Origin: Sphingopyxis sp. OPL5
GTDB taxonomy: Bacteria > Pseudomonadota > Alphaproteobacteria > Sphingomonadales > Sphingomonadaceae
Reading direction: 5' to 3'
Length of the DNA: 64,000 nt
NCBI RefSeq assembly: GCF_003797775.2
Contig: NZ_CP060725.1
Location: 1,054,001 to 1,118,000, forward strand
The notes below the pieces were generated by a model. It made no database searches and had not been told where the DNA came from. It saw nothing but the letters and a program-made list of their open reading frames with translations. Position numbers and translations under genes: made by a program. This document shows positions 25,015 to 34,254 of the stretch, in pieces. Within the stretch, counting starts at the first letter, position 1, and each line of letters starts with the position of its first letter.

Positions 25015-25416
25015 TCAGGCGTTTTTTTCGAACGCATATTGGCCTTCGGGCAACACCACCCACGGCAGCGCGGTCGACGTCCAGACGCTGACCGTCGGAG
25101 CGAAAGCCCCCGGATCGTCGAGCGTCCCGGCCTTGACGATCAAAAGCCCCTTCCCGTCGGTCGGCTCCGAAAAGATCGGCGACCCGCAACGACCACAGAA
25201 TTTGCGCAGCACCGCGTTGCCGGAGAATGTGTCCTCATCCTCATAGACCGACAGGTCGCCTTCATGGCTGACCGCGGCACCCTTGAAGAGCAGGTTGACC
25301 GAGAAGGCGCTGCCCGACTGCCGGCGACAGTTGGTGCAGTGGCATTGCGCCACCACGATCGGGTCGCCGTCGGCACGGTAGCGCACCGCCCCACAATTGC
25401 ATCCGCCCTCGATCAT
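25015..25416 (-). CDS. GFA/CENP-V family zinc protein
   Basis: The 133-residue protein has the seven zinc-ligand cysteines of the glutathione-dependent formaldehyde-activating enzyme (GFA) fold: C6 and C8 in GGCNCGA, C25, C27 and C30 in CHCTNC, and C74 and C77 in FCGRCG. Members bind thiol adducts; the true reaction is unknown for most. Its ATG overlaps the TetR stop by 4 bp, so the two are translated together. Confidence 0.85.
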   Translation of the reverse strand: MIEGGCNCGAVRYRADGDPIVVAQCHCTNCRRQSGSAFSVNLLFKGAAVSHEGDLSVYEDEDTFSGNAVLRKFCGRCGSPIFSEPTDGKGLLIVKAGTLDDPGAFAPTVSVWTSTALPWVVLPEGQYAFEKNA

Positions 25417-26093
25417 ATGGCTTTACCCTTCTGTCCGTATCGAAATCTGAAACCGTCGAGCAGCACCTCGAGCGTCTCAACGAACAACGCCTCGTCGGAC
25501 ACCGGAGATTTGGCGATCGCTGCGGCAAGCAACGGGTAACGCGCCGGATCGACCGTCGGCATAGCGGCATGGTCGTGCGCCTTGGCCGCCGCGTCGAAGA
25601 GCGCCTTGCCATAGGTCAGCTTTTCGAGCGCCTCGAGAACCGCCAGATGATGCTCGGGCGGGTAAGGACAGTCCGACAGGCCGCGCTCATAGGCACCGAG
25701 CATCAGCTCGCGCGGAAAGAAGCGCAGCATCAGCGGTCCGGCGTGCGCGTGGTTCAGCATCACGCGGCGGGTCGCAACCGCGAGGTCGATCGCCCGCTCC
25801 TCCCACGACGACCCCGGCTTTTCCCCCTGCCCCACCTCGACCAGCAAGGTCCGGGCCATCATGTGGAGAAGTTCGTCGCGGTTCTTGAAATGATAATAAA
25901 GCGACGGCGCCTGAACGTTCAGTTCGCGCGCCACCGCCTGCACGGTCAGCGCGTCGAGGCCCTTGCGATCGAGCAGGTTGATCGACACCCGTATCGCCGT
26001 TTCGCGCGTGATCAGCGGCGTCAGCGGGCGCCCCGGCCCCTTTTTTTTCCTGGCTTGGCTGGCGGGCAAACTTATCCCTTTCCCTATCGGCAT
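25413..26093 (-). CDS. TetR-family transcriptional regulator
   Basis: The 226-residue protein has an N-terminal helix-turn-helix (LTVQAVARELNVQAPSLYYHF, residues about 45-70) and a C-terminal domain of the TetR_C type that begins near ERAIDLAVATRRVML. The start at 26093 (MPIGKG) is chosen to avoid overlap with the thiolase-like gene upstream; in-frame ATGs at 26114 and 26195 exist. It lies 86 bp after that gene and could be the last regulator of its operon, or have its own promoter. It is a candidate for binding the TATCTA/TAGATA sites. Confidence 0.82.
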   Translation of the reverse strand: MPIGKGISLPASQARKKKGPGRPLTPLITRETAIRVSINLLDRKGLDALTVQAVARELNVQAPSLYYHFKNRDELLHMMARTLLVEVGQGEKPGSSWEERAIDLAVATRRVMLNHAHAGPLMLRFFPRELMLGAYERGLSDCPYPPEHHLAVLEALEKLTYGKALFDAAAKAHDHAAMPTVDPARYPLLAAAIAKSPVSDEALFVETLEVLLDGFRFRYGQKGKAI

Positions 26094-26179
26094 TAGGCCG
26101 ACAGATGCCATCATTGCCCGGCTTTGAACAGCCAAGAGGCTGCGACGCGCCAAATGCCCGTCAATCCCGCCCGTCGCGA

Positions 26180-27670
26180 TCATGCAAAGCGCCATTCCCG
26201 AAGCCCCGCGCCCTCGACGATCCGGCCGGGCGCGCCCACAGGCTCCGCATCCGCATCGGCGAGCCGTCGCAGGACGTCGCCTTCGCTCGGCGGAACATGC
26301 GCGAGCGTCCGCTCGCCCCCCGGTGTCCGCGCAACCACCACGCCTGCTTTTGGCATCCCGTCGCGCCGATAGAGGATCGTGTAGCTTTCGATCGTCGCGT
26401 CACCCAGATAATCGCGCGCCAGCGCCGGAATTGCATCGCGCATCGCGTCGGCCTCCTCCTGATAATCGTAACTGCGGGGAAAGGAGGCCGCCGCGATCGG
26501 CTTGCTGCTGATCACGATGCTGTGATTGTGCGTCGCATAGCCGCCATTTGCGAACAGCAGCCCCGTCCCGCCCTCGGCACGCAGCTGATCGGTCATGCTC
26601 GCGACGGCATGGCTCATATAGTTGCCGATCGGCCCGCCACCAAAGGTCAGGCCACCGAAGACCGTCGCCGGCCGTTCGGCCGGCCAATCGATGATCCGGC
26701 GGGCCAGCTTGGGAATGCAGGGGAAACAGCTGTACAATTCGACCATATCGAGCTGGGACGGATCGACCTTGTTCAAGGCGAGCGCGCGGCGGATTGAGAC
26801 CTCCATGCTCGCGCTATGGTCGTAGCGATCGCGCTGCAACGGGCTGTTCGGTTCATGGGCCGCCGCACCATTACCGACATAGATCCAGCGGTCCTCGGCG
26901 ATCCCGCGCCGGCGCGCCTCGCCGACGCTCGTCACGATGAAGGCGGCGCCCTGGTTGACCGAGGCGTTGGCGACCATCAGCTTGTTATAGGGAAAGGCGA
27001 TCGGCCGGTTGCTTTCGGTCGGCGTGGTCACGTCAGCCGGGCTGACCGGTTTCCGGATCCATGCATGGGGATTGGCGGCCGCAACCTCCGAAAAGAGCGA
27101 CCAGATCGTCCCGCTTTCGGCCTGCGCCTCGGCGAAACTTTGCCCCAGCGATGCGCGGAGTGCATTTTCGTAGAGAGGGTAAACATCGACCGGCGCGACC
27201 AGCCCATATTGCTGCGCATAGCTTGGCTCGCGCCGCTGCGCCGCTTCGCGCGTCGCATCGACGCGGCGGCCGGACTCCTCCGCCGCCGCCCTTGCTGCCG
27301 CGGTTCGCAGCGCCTCGGCGCCGCACACCAGCGCGATCCGGCACGCGCCGGCCCCGATCCGGTTGGCCGCTTCGTTGAGGAGCAGGACCGGGCTGTCGCC
27401 GTTCGGCCCTTCGCTTTGCATCATCGTCGCGGGCGCAATGCCGAGTTCGCTCGCCAGCGGTTCCCGCGCATACCGAATGTCGCGGAACGATATCTGCTGG
27501 ACGATCCCCAGAAAATCAGCGTCGGCGAGCAACGCCCCGCCAGCGTCGCTTTCGGCGATCCGCAGCGCGTCCGCCATCAACACAATGGGATCGCGACCAT
27601 CGGCGGGGTTTTCCGGCCGGTCGTTGATCTGGCCGACACCGACGATGATGGGGCTGTTATCGTCCGACAT
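26180..27670 (-). CDS. Thiolase-like acetyl-CoA acetyltransferase family protein
   Basis: The 496-residue protein belongs to the long thiolase-like family often annotated acetyl-CoA acetyltransferase. Segments such as IIVGVGQINDRP, ALVCGAEAL, GGLTFGGGPIGNYMSHA and ANGGYATHNHSIVIS fit the thiolase fold with a C-terminal extension. The region where a classical thiolase has its first active-site Cys shows no obvious match; a YSCFPCIP segment near residue 325 is conserved in this family. It lies 11 bp after the enoyl-CoA hydratase and closes the operon ACAD, ACAD, hydratase, thiolase, a full beta-oxidation set. Confidence 0.8.
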   Translation of the reverse strand: MSDDNSPIIVGVGQINDRPENPADGRDPIVLMADALRIAESDAGGALLADADFLGIVQQISFRDIRYAREPLASELGIAPATMMQSEGPNGDSPVLLLNEAANRIGAGACRIALVCGAEALRTAAARAAAEESGRRVDATREAAQRREPSYAQQYGLVAPVDVYPLYENALRASLGQSFAEAQAESGTIWSLFSEVAAANPHAWIRKPVSPADVTTPTESNRPIAFPYNKLMVANASVNQGAAFIVTSVGEARRRGIAEDRWIYVGNGAAAHEPNSPLQRDRYDHSASMEVSIRRALALNKVDPSQLDMVELYSCFPCIPKLARRIIDWPAERPATVFGGLTFGGGPIGNYMSHAVASMTDQLRAEGGTGLLFANGGYATHNHSIVISSKPIAAASFPRSYDYQEEADAMRDAIPALARDYLGDATIESYTILYRRDGMPKAGVVVARTPGGERTLAHVPPSEGDVLRRLADADAEPVGAPGRIVEGAGLREWRFA

Positions 27671-27681
27671 GCTTTGTTTCC

Positions 27682-28482
27682 TCAACGAGCCTGCCAGACG
27701 GGCTGGCGTTTTTCGGCAAAGGCGCGCGGGCCTTCGCGCGAATCCTCGGAGGTGAAGACCACACGCGTTTCGCGCTTGTTCGCCTCCCAGAACTCGGCGT
27801 CGCTGGCGATCTGGCCCTCGGCGATACCCATGGCGATGCGCTTGCTGGCCTGCACCGCGAGAGGGGCGTTGACCGCGATGCGCTCGGCAAAGTCGAGCGC
27901 GGTGTCCATGAGCTTGTCCAGGGGCACCACTTCGTTGGCGAGGCCGAGATCAAGCGCGCGTTGCGCCGAAATCGGCTCGGCAGTCAGCAACAACTGCATC
28001 GCGATCTTGCGTGGCAATTGCTGGACGATGCGAAACGCACCGCCCGCCGCCGCGATGATCCCGCGCTTGACCTCGGGCAGCCCGAATTGCGCATGATCGG
28101 CGGCGATCACGATGTCGGAGGCCAGCGCGAGTTCGGTGCCGCCGCCGAGCGCGAAGCCGTTGACCGCCGCGATGATCGGCTTGCCGATCGGGTGCTGCAC
28201 GAAACCCGCGAAGCCCCAGGCGCGCTGTGCCTTGTCTTCGGGTTCGAGCCGCTCGCCGCGCGACAGGGCTTTCAGGTCGGCGCCCGCGCAAAAGGCTTGG
28301 TCACCCGCGCCGGTGACGATCACCGCGCGGATGTCCGGATCGGCCTCGGCTTGTTCGAGTCCCTCGCCCAGCCCGGCGTGGACCGCGGCATTGACGGCGT
28401 TGCGCGCTTCGGGGCGGTTGATTGTCAGGATCAGAATATGGCCGCGGCGTTCGGCAAGCACGGCAGGGGGCGTGTCGGTCAT
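27682..28482 (-). CDS. Enoyl-CoA hydratase (crotonase family)
   Basis: The 266-residue crotonase has the acyl-CoA oxyanion-hole segment FCAGADLKAL at about 64-73. Both catalytic glutamates are in place: the first in NGFALGGGTELALASD (GGGTE), the second in FGLPEVKRGI. It would hydrate a 2-enoyl-CoA made by the two acyl-CoA dehydrogenases upstream on the same strand. It is the only crotonase of the three here with both glutamates. Confidence 0.88.
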   Translation of the reverse strand: MTDTPPAVLAERRGHILILTINRPEARNAVNAAVHAGLGEGLEQAEADPDIRAVIVTGAGDQAFCAGADLKALSRGERLEPEDKAQRAWGFAGFVQHPIGKPIIAAVNGFALGGGTELALASDIVIAADHAQFGLPEVKRGIIAAAGGAFRIVQQLPRKIAMQLLLTAEPISAQRALDLGLANEVVPLDKLMDTALDFAERIAVNAPLAVQASKRIAMGIAEGQIASDAEFWEANKRETRVVFTSEDSREGPRAFAEKRQPVWQAR

Positions 28483-28507
28483 TCTTTCTCTCCAATCATG
28501 TTATCGC

Positions 28508-29731
28508 TCAAAGGCCGATGATTTTGGCGATGATGTTGCGCTGAATCTCATTCGTCCCGGCGTAGATCGACGCCGCGCGTTCGCTGACGTAGCGCATTGG
28601 CGCGATCGCGGCCTCGCGCGGGCCGGCGAAATCGCCCTCGGCGTGCGGGAAATGGACCGGCCCCGCGGAAACCCCTGCCTGCGGCTGATAGGCCATGCCA
28701 TAGCGGCCAGCGGCGAGCAGGCGCAGTTCGGTGATGCGCTGCTGCAATTCGGTACCGCGGATCTTCATCAGCGACGGGATCGCATGCGGATAGCGACCGG
28801 CCCCCGCGTCGCTCATCGCGCGAAATTCGAAGATTTCGAGCGCCAGCACGTCGATCCGCGCCTGCGCGATCGCATCGGCGAAGGCGCCATCGTCGATCAG
28901 GCGTCCGCCCTCGTCGCCGCGCGCGCCGCTGGCGAATTGCTCGATCTCGTCGAGGTCGATCTGCAAACCCGGTGCATAGGCCGCGCCGCCGCGTTCGAAT
29001 TCGAGCAGATATTTGGCGACGGTCCACCCGTCGCCGATCGCGCCCACGACATTCGCCTTGGGCACGCGGACGGCGTCGAGGAAAATCTCGTTCTGGATAT
29101 TCTCGCCCGCGGGCGAGACCGTCGGCACCACGGTGACGCCGGGGCTGGTCATGTCGATCAACAGGAAACTGATGCCCTTTTGCGGCCGGTCGAGTGTCGC
29201 GGTGCGAACGAGGAAAAAGCCCCAGTTGGCGGCGTGGGCGTGGGTGCTCCATAATTTCTGGCCGGTGACGACCAGATGATCGCCATCCTCCTCGGCACGG
29301 CATTGCAGGCTGGCGAGGTCGGAGCCCGACCCGGTTTCGGAATAGCCCTGGCACCAGAAATGCTCGCCCGATAGCATGCGCGGCAGAAAATGGGCCTTCT
29401 GCGCGTCGCTGCCATGGCCGATGATCGCGGGGCCGCACATCTGCACCCCCATCGGCGACACCGGCGGTGCGCCAGCGGCGATGCGCTCGCGTTGCCAGAT
29501 ATAGCGTTGCGCGAGGCTCCAGCCGGTGCCGCCATGCTCGACCGGCCAGGACGGAGCGACCCAACCCTTTTCGTGCAAGATCGCCTGCCAGGCGCGCGCA
29601 TGATCCGGGTCGGCGTAGACGCTGGTCATATTGGCACCGCTCGCGCGCAGATCGTCGGTCAGCTTGTCGGTAAGAAAGGCGCGCACTTCGTCGCGAAAGG
29701 CGATTTCGTCGGCGCTCCAGGCGATGTCCAT
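28508..29731 (-). CDS. Acyl-CoA dehydrogenase, long subunit
   Basis: This 407-residue flavin enzyme has the ACAD signatures CQGYSETGSGSDLASL (near 125) and GQKLWSTHAHAANWGF, and the C-terminal YAGTNEIQRNIIAKIIGL. The ATG at 29731 is preceded by GAGGAGA. It lies 11 bp after a shorter ACAD gene. Long/short adjacent ACAD pairs are the hallmark of the heterotetrameric dehydrogenases used for steroid side chains and rings (FadE26/27, FadE28/29 types). It is not known whether this pair acts in that way, but the arrangement is the same and is repeated at 45799-48002. Confidence 0.88.
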   Translation of the reverse strand: MDIAWSADEIAFRDEVRAFLTDKLTDDLRASGANMTSVYADPDHARAWQAILHEKGWVAPSWPVEHGGTGWSLAQRYIWQRERIAAGAPPVSPMGVQMCGPAIIGHGSDAQKAHFLPRMLSGEHFWCQGYSETGSGSDLASLQCRAEEDGDHLVVTGQKLWSTHAHAANWGFFLVRTATLDRPQKGISFLLIDMTSPGVTVVPTVSPAGENIQNEIFLDAVRVPKANVVGAIGDGWTVAKYLLEFERGGAAYAPGLQIDLDEIEQFASGARGDEGGRLIDDGAFADAIAQARIDVLALEIFEFRAMSDAGAGRYPHAIPSLMKIRGTELQQRITELRLLAAGRYGMAYQPQAGVSAGPVHFPHAEGDFAGPREAAIAPMRYVSERAASIYAGTNEIQRNIIAKIIGL

Positions 29732-29742
29732 CGGCTGTCTCC

Positions 29743-30843
29743 TCAGGCCGCGCGCGACAGTGCGACGAAGCGGCGGCGGTGCCAGTCGGCCGAGCCGAAT
29801 TCGCTCTCGATCACGGTCGCGCGGCGGAAATAATGGGTCACCGCGACCTCGTCGGTCATCCCCATGCCGCCGTGGAGCTGGATTGCATTCTGGCCGACAA
29901 AGCGGCAGGCGTCGGCGATGGTCACCTTCATCGCGGAGACGGCGCGGGCGCGGTCGGCCGGCGCGGCGTCGAGGCTGAGCACCGCGCGGTACACCGCCGA
30001 GGTCGCGAGTTCGAGCTGCATATACATGTCGACCATGCGGTGCTGGATGACCTGAAAGGTCGAGATCGCCTGCCCGAACTGGCGGCGCTCCTTGGTGAAG
30101 GCGATGGTATCGTCGAGCATCACGCGCATCACGCCAAGCGCCTCGGCACCAAGCATCGCGGTTGCGACGTCGCACAGCCGCTCGATCGCCTCGGCGCCGC
30201 GTGCGATGAGCGCGCTGTCGGGGATCGCAACGGCATCGAAGGCGACATCGGCGGCGCGCCGGCCGTCGATCGTCGGAAATGCTTGTTGCGAAATGCCGAC
30301 CGCGCCGGCTTCGACGAGGAACAGCGCCGGCTCCTCGCCGATGCGCGCGGTAACGAGGAAATGCGTCGCCATCGGCGCCCCGCTCACGACGATCTTGTGG
30401 CCATCGAGCCGCCAGCCGACCGTCGTGCGCAGCGCAATGGTATCGCGCGGCATGCGGTCGAAGCGCGTTGCGGTCTCGGCCCAGGCAAAGGCAAGGCGCA
30501 TGTCGCCGCTGGCGATCGCCGCCAGCTCGGCCTTGTGCGCGGCGCCGAGCGCCGACGCGCCGATCACTGCGGTTTCAAAATAGGGTTCGACGAGCAGGTT
30601 GGCGCCCAGCTCCTCCATCACGACCATCATGTCGGTCGCATCGCCGCCGATGCCGCCCGCGCCGTCGAGCACGAACACGCCCAATATGCCGAGGTCGTCC
30701 GCAAGCCCGCGCCACAGCGATTCGCTCCAGCCGGCTGCGCTGCGCGCATTCGCCGTACGGACCGAAAATCCATTGTTGCGCTGAAGATACCCGCGCAGCG
30801 CATCGCGCAACTGACGCTGATCGTCGGTGAAAGTGAAGTCCAT
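29743..30843 (-). CDS. Acyl-CoA dehydrogenase, short partner subunit
   Basis: The 366-residue ACAD-like protein has a divergent N-terminal half and a C-terminal segment QLHGGMGMTDEVAVTHYFRR typical of partner subunits in heteromeric ACADs. It starts at the ATG at 30843 with GGAGAG upstream and is the first gene of a leftward run (ACAD, ACAD, hydratase, thiolase-like). Its promoter shares the gap 30844-31004 with the CoA-transferase gene and carries a TTAGTCGATTAA palindrome. Confidence 0.86.
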   Translation of the reverse strand: MDFTFTDDQRQLRDALRGYLQRNNGFSVRTANARSAAGWSESLWRGLADDLGILGVFVLDGAGGIGGDATDMMVVMEELGANLLVEPYFETAVIGASALGAAHKAELAAIASGDMRLAFAWAETATRFDRMPRDTIALRTTVGWRLDGHKIVVSGAPMATHFLVTARIGEEPALFLVEAGAVGISQQAFPTIDGRRAADVAFDAVAIPDSALIARGAEAIERLCDVATAMLGAEALGVMRVMLDDTIAFTKERRQFGQAISTFQVIQHRMVDMYMQLELATSAVYRAVLSLDAAPADRARAVSAMKVTIADACRFVGQNAIQLHGGMGMTDEVAVTHYFRRATVIESEFGSADWHRRRFVALSRAA

Positions 30844-30898
30844 CGGCAACTCTCCGTGGCGTGGCCGCTATCATAAAAGACGAGCGCGGCAAAACGAA

Positions 30899-30910
30899 TT
30901 AGTCGATTAA
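30899..30910. promoter_or_regulatory. Candidate operator TTAGTCGATTAA
   Basis: A near-palindrome in the divergent promoter between the ACAD operon and the two-domain CoA-transferase. It matches the consensus TTARTCGAYTRA seen also at 41064, 44461 and 52444. Confidence 0.5.
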
Positions 30911-31004
30911 TTAACTTTTCTTCCCGGTGCAGATATGGCAAGCGCCGGCGCGGCCAGCGGAGCGTCTTCGCGTCCGCTGGCGTATCGAAGAGAAGGGTAA
31001 GTTC

Positions 31005-33308
31005 ATGTCCGATCGGCCGCTGTCCGGCATTCGCGTCGTCGAAAGCGTCCAGGGGCCGCTGGCGATGATCGGACGCTATCTGGCCGATCTGGGCGCCGTG
31101 GTCGATCGCTTCGCATCCGAGCCCGACGCCAGCGCCGAGGCAGTCGTCGCCAACGCCGGCAAGCGGGTGCACACCGGCAATCTGGGCAGTCCAGAGGCCG
31201 CGACAGCCATCGAGCGCGCGCAGATCGTTGTCGCCGACCGGGCGTCGGGGGCCGATCTCGCCGCGCTCCGCCGCGCCCGCCCAGGCCTGATCACCATGAC
31301 GGTCAGCGATTTCGGCGAAGACGGCCCGCTGGCGGAGTGGCGCGCGACCGGTCCTGTGCTCCATGCGCTGTCCGCCGTGCTGTCGCGTTCGGGCATTCGC
31401 GGGCGCGAGCCGCTGCTGCCGCCCGGCGACCTCGCCTATCAATGCGCCGCCCCGCAGGCGGTTTTCGCGCTGCTCGGTGCGCTCTATCGCGCGCTCAGCG
31501 GCGGCAAAGGGGCGCATTTCGACTTCGCGGCGCTCGACGGGGCGGTGCAGGGCCTCGATCCGGGCTTCGGCATCAACGGCAGCGCGACGATGGGCAAGCC
31601 GGTCGGCCTGCTGCTGCGCGACCGGCCACGCGCGGGATTCCAATATCCGATCATGCGCTGCGCCGACGGCTATGTGCGCATCTGCCTGCTTGCCAAGCGC
31701 CAGTGGCGCGGCATGTTCCGGTGGATGGGCGAGCCCGCGCAATTTGCCTCACCCGATTTCGACCGGACGTCGCACCGCTATGCCTCAGCAGACTTGCTCC
31801 CTCATATTGCGGGCTTCTTCGCCGACCGTCTCCGCGCCGATCTGGAACGCGAAGGACAGGACTATGGCGTACCGATCGCGTCGGTGCTGACGCTCGGCGA
31901 ATTTCTGGACAGCGACCATGCCGCCGTACGCGAAGCGGTCACCACGCTGGCCGACGGGACGCGGCTGCCCAATGGATTCCTGACCATCGACGGCGACCGC
32001 ATGGGGCCATTGCCGATTGCTGAGGGCGCTGAGTTTCCCGCAGTCGCCGGCGCGGCTCTCCTCGCTCCCTTTGGCGACCTGAAAGTGCTCGATCTCGGCG
32101 TCATCGTCGTCGGTGCCGAGGGCGCGCGGCTGCTCGGCGACCTCGGCGCCGACGTCATCAAGATCGAGAGCCAGGCCTTTCCGGACGGCAGCCGCCAATC
32201 CTATCTGGAGCACGGCATGTCGGTCAGCTTCGCCGCCGGGCACCGCAACAAGCGCAGCCTGGGCATCGACCTGCGCAGCACCGAGGGTCGCGCGCTATTC
32301 CTCGACATGGTCCGGCAAGCCGACGTCGTCTGCTCGAACTTCAAGCCCGGCACGATGGAGAAGCTGGGCCTCGGCGAAGCCGATCTGCGCGCGATCAACC
32401 CGCGGATCGTCCTGTCCGAAAGCTCGGCCTTCGGGGACACCGGGCCGTGGAGCGGGCGGATGGGCTATGGCCCGCTGGTTCGCGCCTCGACCGGGCTGAC
32501 GCTCGCCTGGCGCTACCCCGACGATCCTTTGAGCTTCAGCGATTCGATCACCGTCTATCCCGACCATGTCGCGGGCCGCATCTGTGCGATCGGGGTCGCG
32601 GCGCTGCTGATCCGTCGCCTGCGCACCGGGCTGGGCGGCGTAGCCAAGGTCGCACAATCCGAAGTGATGATCGGCCATTTCGCCGCCGACGTCGTGCGCG
32701 GTACGCCGGCGGGCGGCGCTGCCACCGACTGGCCGTGGGCGGCCTATCGCGCCGCGGGCGACGACGAATGGTGCGTGATCACCGTCGAGAGCGACGCCGA
32801 CTGGGCGCGGTTGTGCGAGACGATCGGCTATGGTGAAGGCCTGGCCTTCGACAGCGCCGCCAAACGGCTTGCCGCGCGCCGCGAGATCGACACGGCGATC
32901 GACGCCTGGCTCGCGGGGCGTAGTCGACACGCCGCCGCGGAGACGCTGCAGGCGGCGGGCATTGCTGCCGCCCCGATGCTGCGGCTCTCCGAACTGCCGG
33001 ATTTCCCCTATTATGTTGAGCGCGGTTTCTACCGGATCGAGGATCATCCCTGGTTGCAAGAGGATGTGTTCGGCGACGCCTATGTGGTCAAGACCGCCGA
33101 CCTGCCCGCACCGACCTTGCGCCCTGCCCCGCTGAGCGGCGAGCAAAGCGAAGAGGTCATCGCCGACTGGCTCGGCATCGATGCGGCGGGCATTGGCACG
33201 CTCAAGGATAAGGCCATCCTCGAACCGCTTGCCGAACTGACGCGGCAGCAGGCCGAGGCGCATATGGCGAGCGACGAACCCGTGACCGCGACGGGACGCT
33301 GGAAATAG
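31005..33308 (+). CDS. Class III CoA-transferase with two tandem domains
   Basis: The 767-residue protein is a fusion of two CaiB/BaiF-type CoA-transferase domains. Domain 1 (about 1-340) begins LSGIRVVESVQGPLAMIGRYL. Domain 2 (about 350-767) begins LKVLDLGVIVVGAEGARLLG and has the well-kept LGADVIKIES, NKRSLGIDLR and LSESSAFGDTGP segments. The likely catalytic Asp is in YPDHVAGR in domain 2 and perhaps in PGDLAYQ in domain 1. A normal enzyme is a dimer of about 400-residue interlocked chains; here the dimer may be built into one chain. It would move CoA between acids, or activate the substrate of the divergent ACAD operon. The ATG at 31005 follows AGAAGGG. Confidence 0.85.
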   Translation: MSDRPLSGIRVVESVQGPLAMIGRYLADLGAVVDRFASEPDASAEAVVANAGKRVHTGNLGSPEAATAIERAQIVVADRASGADLAALRRARPGLITMTVSDFGEDGPLAEWRATGPVLHALSAVLSRSGIRGREPLLPPGDLAYQCAAPQAVFALLGALYRALSGGKGAHFDFAALDGAVQGLDPGFGINGSATMGKPVGLLLRDRPRAGFQYPIMRCADGYVRICLLAKRQWRGMFRWMGEPAQFASPDFDRTSHRYASADLLPHIAGFFADRLRADLEREGQDYGVPIASVLTLGEFLDSDHAAVREAVTTLADGTRLPNGFLTIDGDRMGPLPIAEGAEFPAVAGAALLAPFGDLKVLDLGVIVVGAEGARLLGDLGADVIKIESQAFPDGSRQSYLEHGMSVSFAAGHRNKRSLGIDLRSTEGRALFLDMVRQADVVCSNFKPGTMEKLGLGEADLRAINPRIVLSESSAFGDTGPWSGRMGYGPLVRASTGLTLAWRYPDDPLSFSDSITVYPDHVAGRICAIGVAALLIRRLRTGLGGVAKVAQSEVMIGHFAADVVRGTPAGGAATDWPWAAYRAAGDDEWCVITVESDADWARLCETIGYGEGLAFDSAAKRLAARREIDTAIDAWLAGRSRHAAAETLQAAGIAAAPMLRLSELPDFPYYVERGFYRIEDHPWLQEDVFGDAYVVKTADLPAPTLRPAPLSGEQSEEVIADWLGIDAAGIGTLKDKAILEPLAELTRQQAEAHMASDEPVTATGRWK

Positions 33309-33324
33309 GCTCCTTTCGGCCCGC

Positions 33325-33699
33325 CTATTCGATGACGTGAAAATCGTCCGACAGGAAGATCGGCGAATTGGGCAGGTCGATGAATTTCCTCTCGTCGGCG
33401 AGCAGCAGCGCGCCCGCGACGCGTCCCGCCTCGGTCGACCCGGCCGCGGCGAAGCTCGCCATATCGTCCCACCATAGTTGCGCGACGCCATCGAAATCGA
33501 GGCCCGAGGAGCCGCGCACATCGGCGAGCGGAAAGGCGCCCGGGAGCGTCAGGCTGTGCGACTGGACATATTTTCGGATGCCGAGCGCCGCGGCATGGTC
33601 CTTGACCAGCGGCGCATGCTCGTTCCGCCAATAGTCCTGGAATTGCTCGCGCGTCAGGCCCGGCAAGCGCTTGAGGCAGAAGGTCACTCGCAGCATCAT
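33325..33699 (-). CDS. EthD-domain protein (dimeric alpha-beta barrel)
   Basis: The 124-residue protein has the EthD pattern: MLRVTFCLKRLPGLTREQFQDYW with the following NEHAPLV, and a late SPIFLSDDFHV. Members often sit with P450 or catabolic genes but their role is poorly known. The ATG at 33699 has GGGGAGAG upstream; the next codon is a second ATG. It is divergent from the DUF35/thiolase pair and shares a promoter region with a TATCTA-like site. Confidence 0.75.
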   Translation of the reverse strand: MMLRVTFCLKRLPGLTREQFQDYWRNEHAPLVKDHAAALGIRKYVQSHSLTLPGAFPLADVRGSSGLDFDGVAQLWWDDMASFAAAGSTEAGRVAGALLLADERKFIDLPNSPIFLSDDFHVIE

Positions 33700-33772
33700 C
33701 GTCTCTCCCCATCCGTCTGTGCGTCCATGCGAAATCCGCGTCGCGCACTTCCTCATTGCACGTTACCATCAA

Positions 33773-33790
33773 ATCTATATATAGTAGATA
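33773..33790. promoter_or_regulatory. Candidate operator, ATCTA-N7-TAGAT
   Basis: This inverted repeat lies between the divergent EthD and DUF35 genes, 54 bp before the DUF35 start. It has the same spacer length as the site at 24187 and differs from it at two of 17 positions. Confidence 0.5.
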
Positions 33791-33843
33791 AATGAAGCAA
33801 GGGCCGCGCAGGCGATGCGGCAGGAAAGGATGGCAAGGAGCGG

Positions 33844-34254
33844 ATGACCTATCATTCGGCAACGGGTCCGGTCGGCGCCGAGGGGCGCTATTGGGACGCG
33901 CTTCTCGAAGGGCGGCTTGAACTGCCGCGCTGCACGGGCTGCGGACGCTGGCATTGGCCCGCAGTTTGGCGTTGCGGCAGCTGCGGCAGCTGGGACCATG
34001 AATGGACCCAACAGTCGCTCGAAGGCGAGGTCTTCACCTATACCCGCACCCACCACCCGTTCGGCGGGACCGAAGCCTTCGCCAAACCCTTCTCGACCTT
34101 GATCGTCACCCTGAATTCGGTGCCGGTCCGCCTCGTCGGCGTATTGGAAGGTGACGAAGCGGGCCTCCGTATCGGCGCCCCTGTCACCGGAACGATCGCG
34201 CGCACCGCCTTTGGCGATGCCCAAATCCCCGCGCTGCGCTGGAGCCTTTCATGA
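33844..34254 (+). CDS. DUF35 OB-fold protein with zinc ribbon
   Basis: The 136-residue protein has an N-terminal rubredoxin-like zinc knuckle with C30, C33, C44 and C47 (CTGCG and CGSCG), followed by an OB-fold (VFTYTRTHHPF onward). DUF35 proteins form complexes with thiolase-like partners, including the steroid side-chain aldolase Ltp2. The stop overlaps the start of the thiolase-like gene (ATGA), strong support that the two act as one complex. Confidence 0.88.
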   Translation: MTYHSATGPVGAEGRYWDALLEGRLELPRCTGCGRWHWPAVWRCGSCGSWDHEWTQQSLEGEVFTYTRTHHPFGGTEAFAKPFSTLIVTLNSVPVRLVGVLEGDEAGLRIGAPVTGTIARTAFGDAQIPALRWSLS

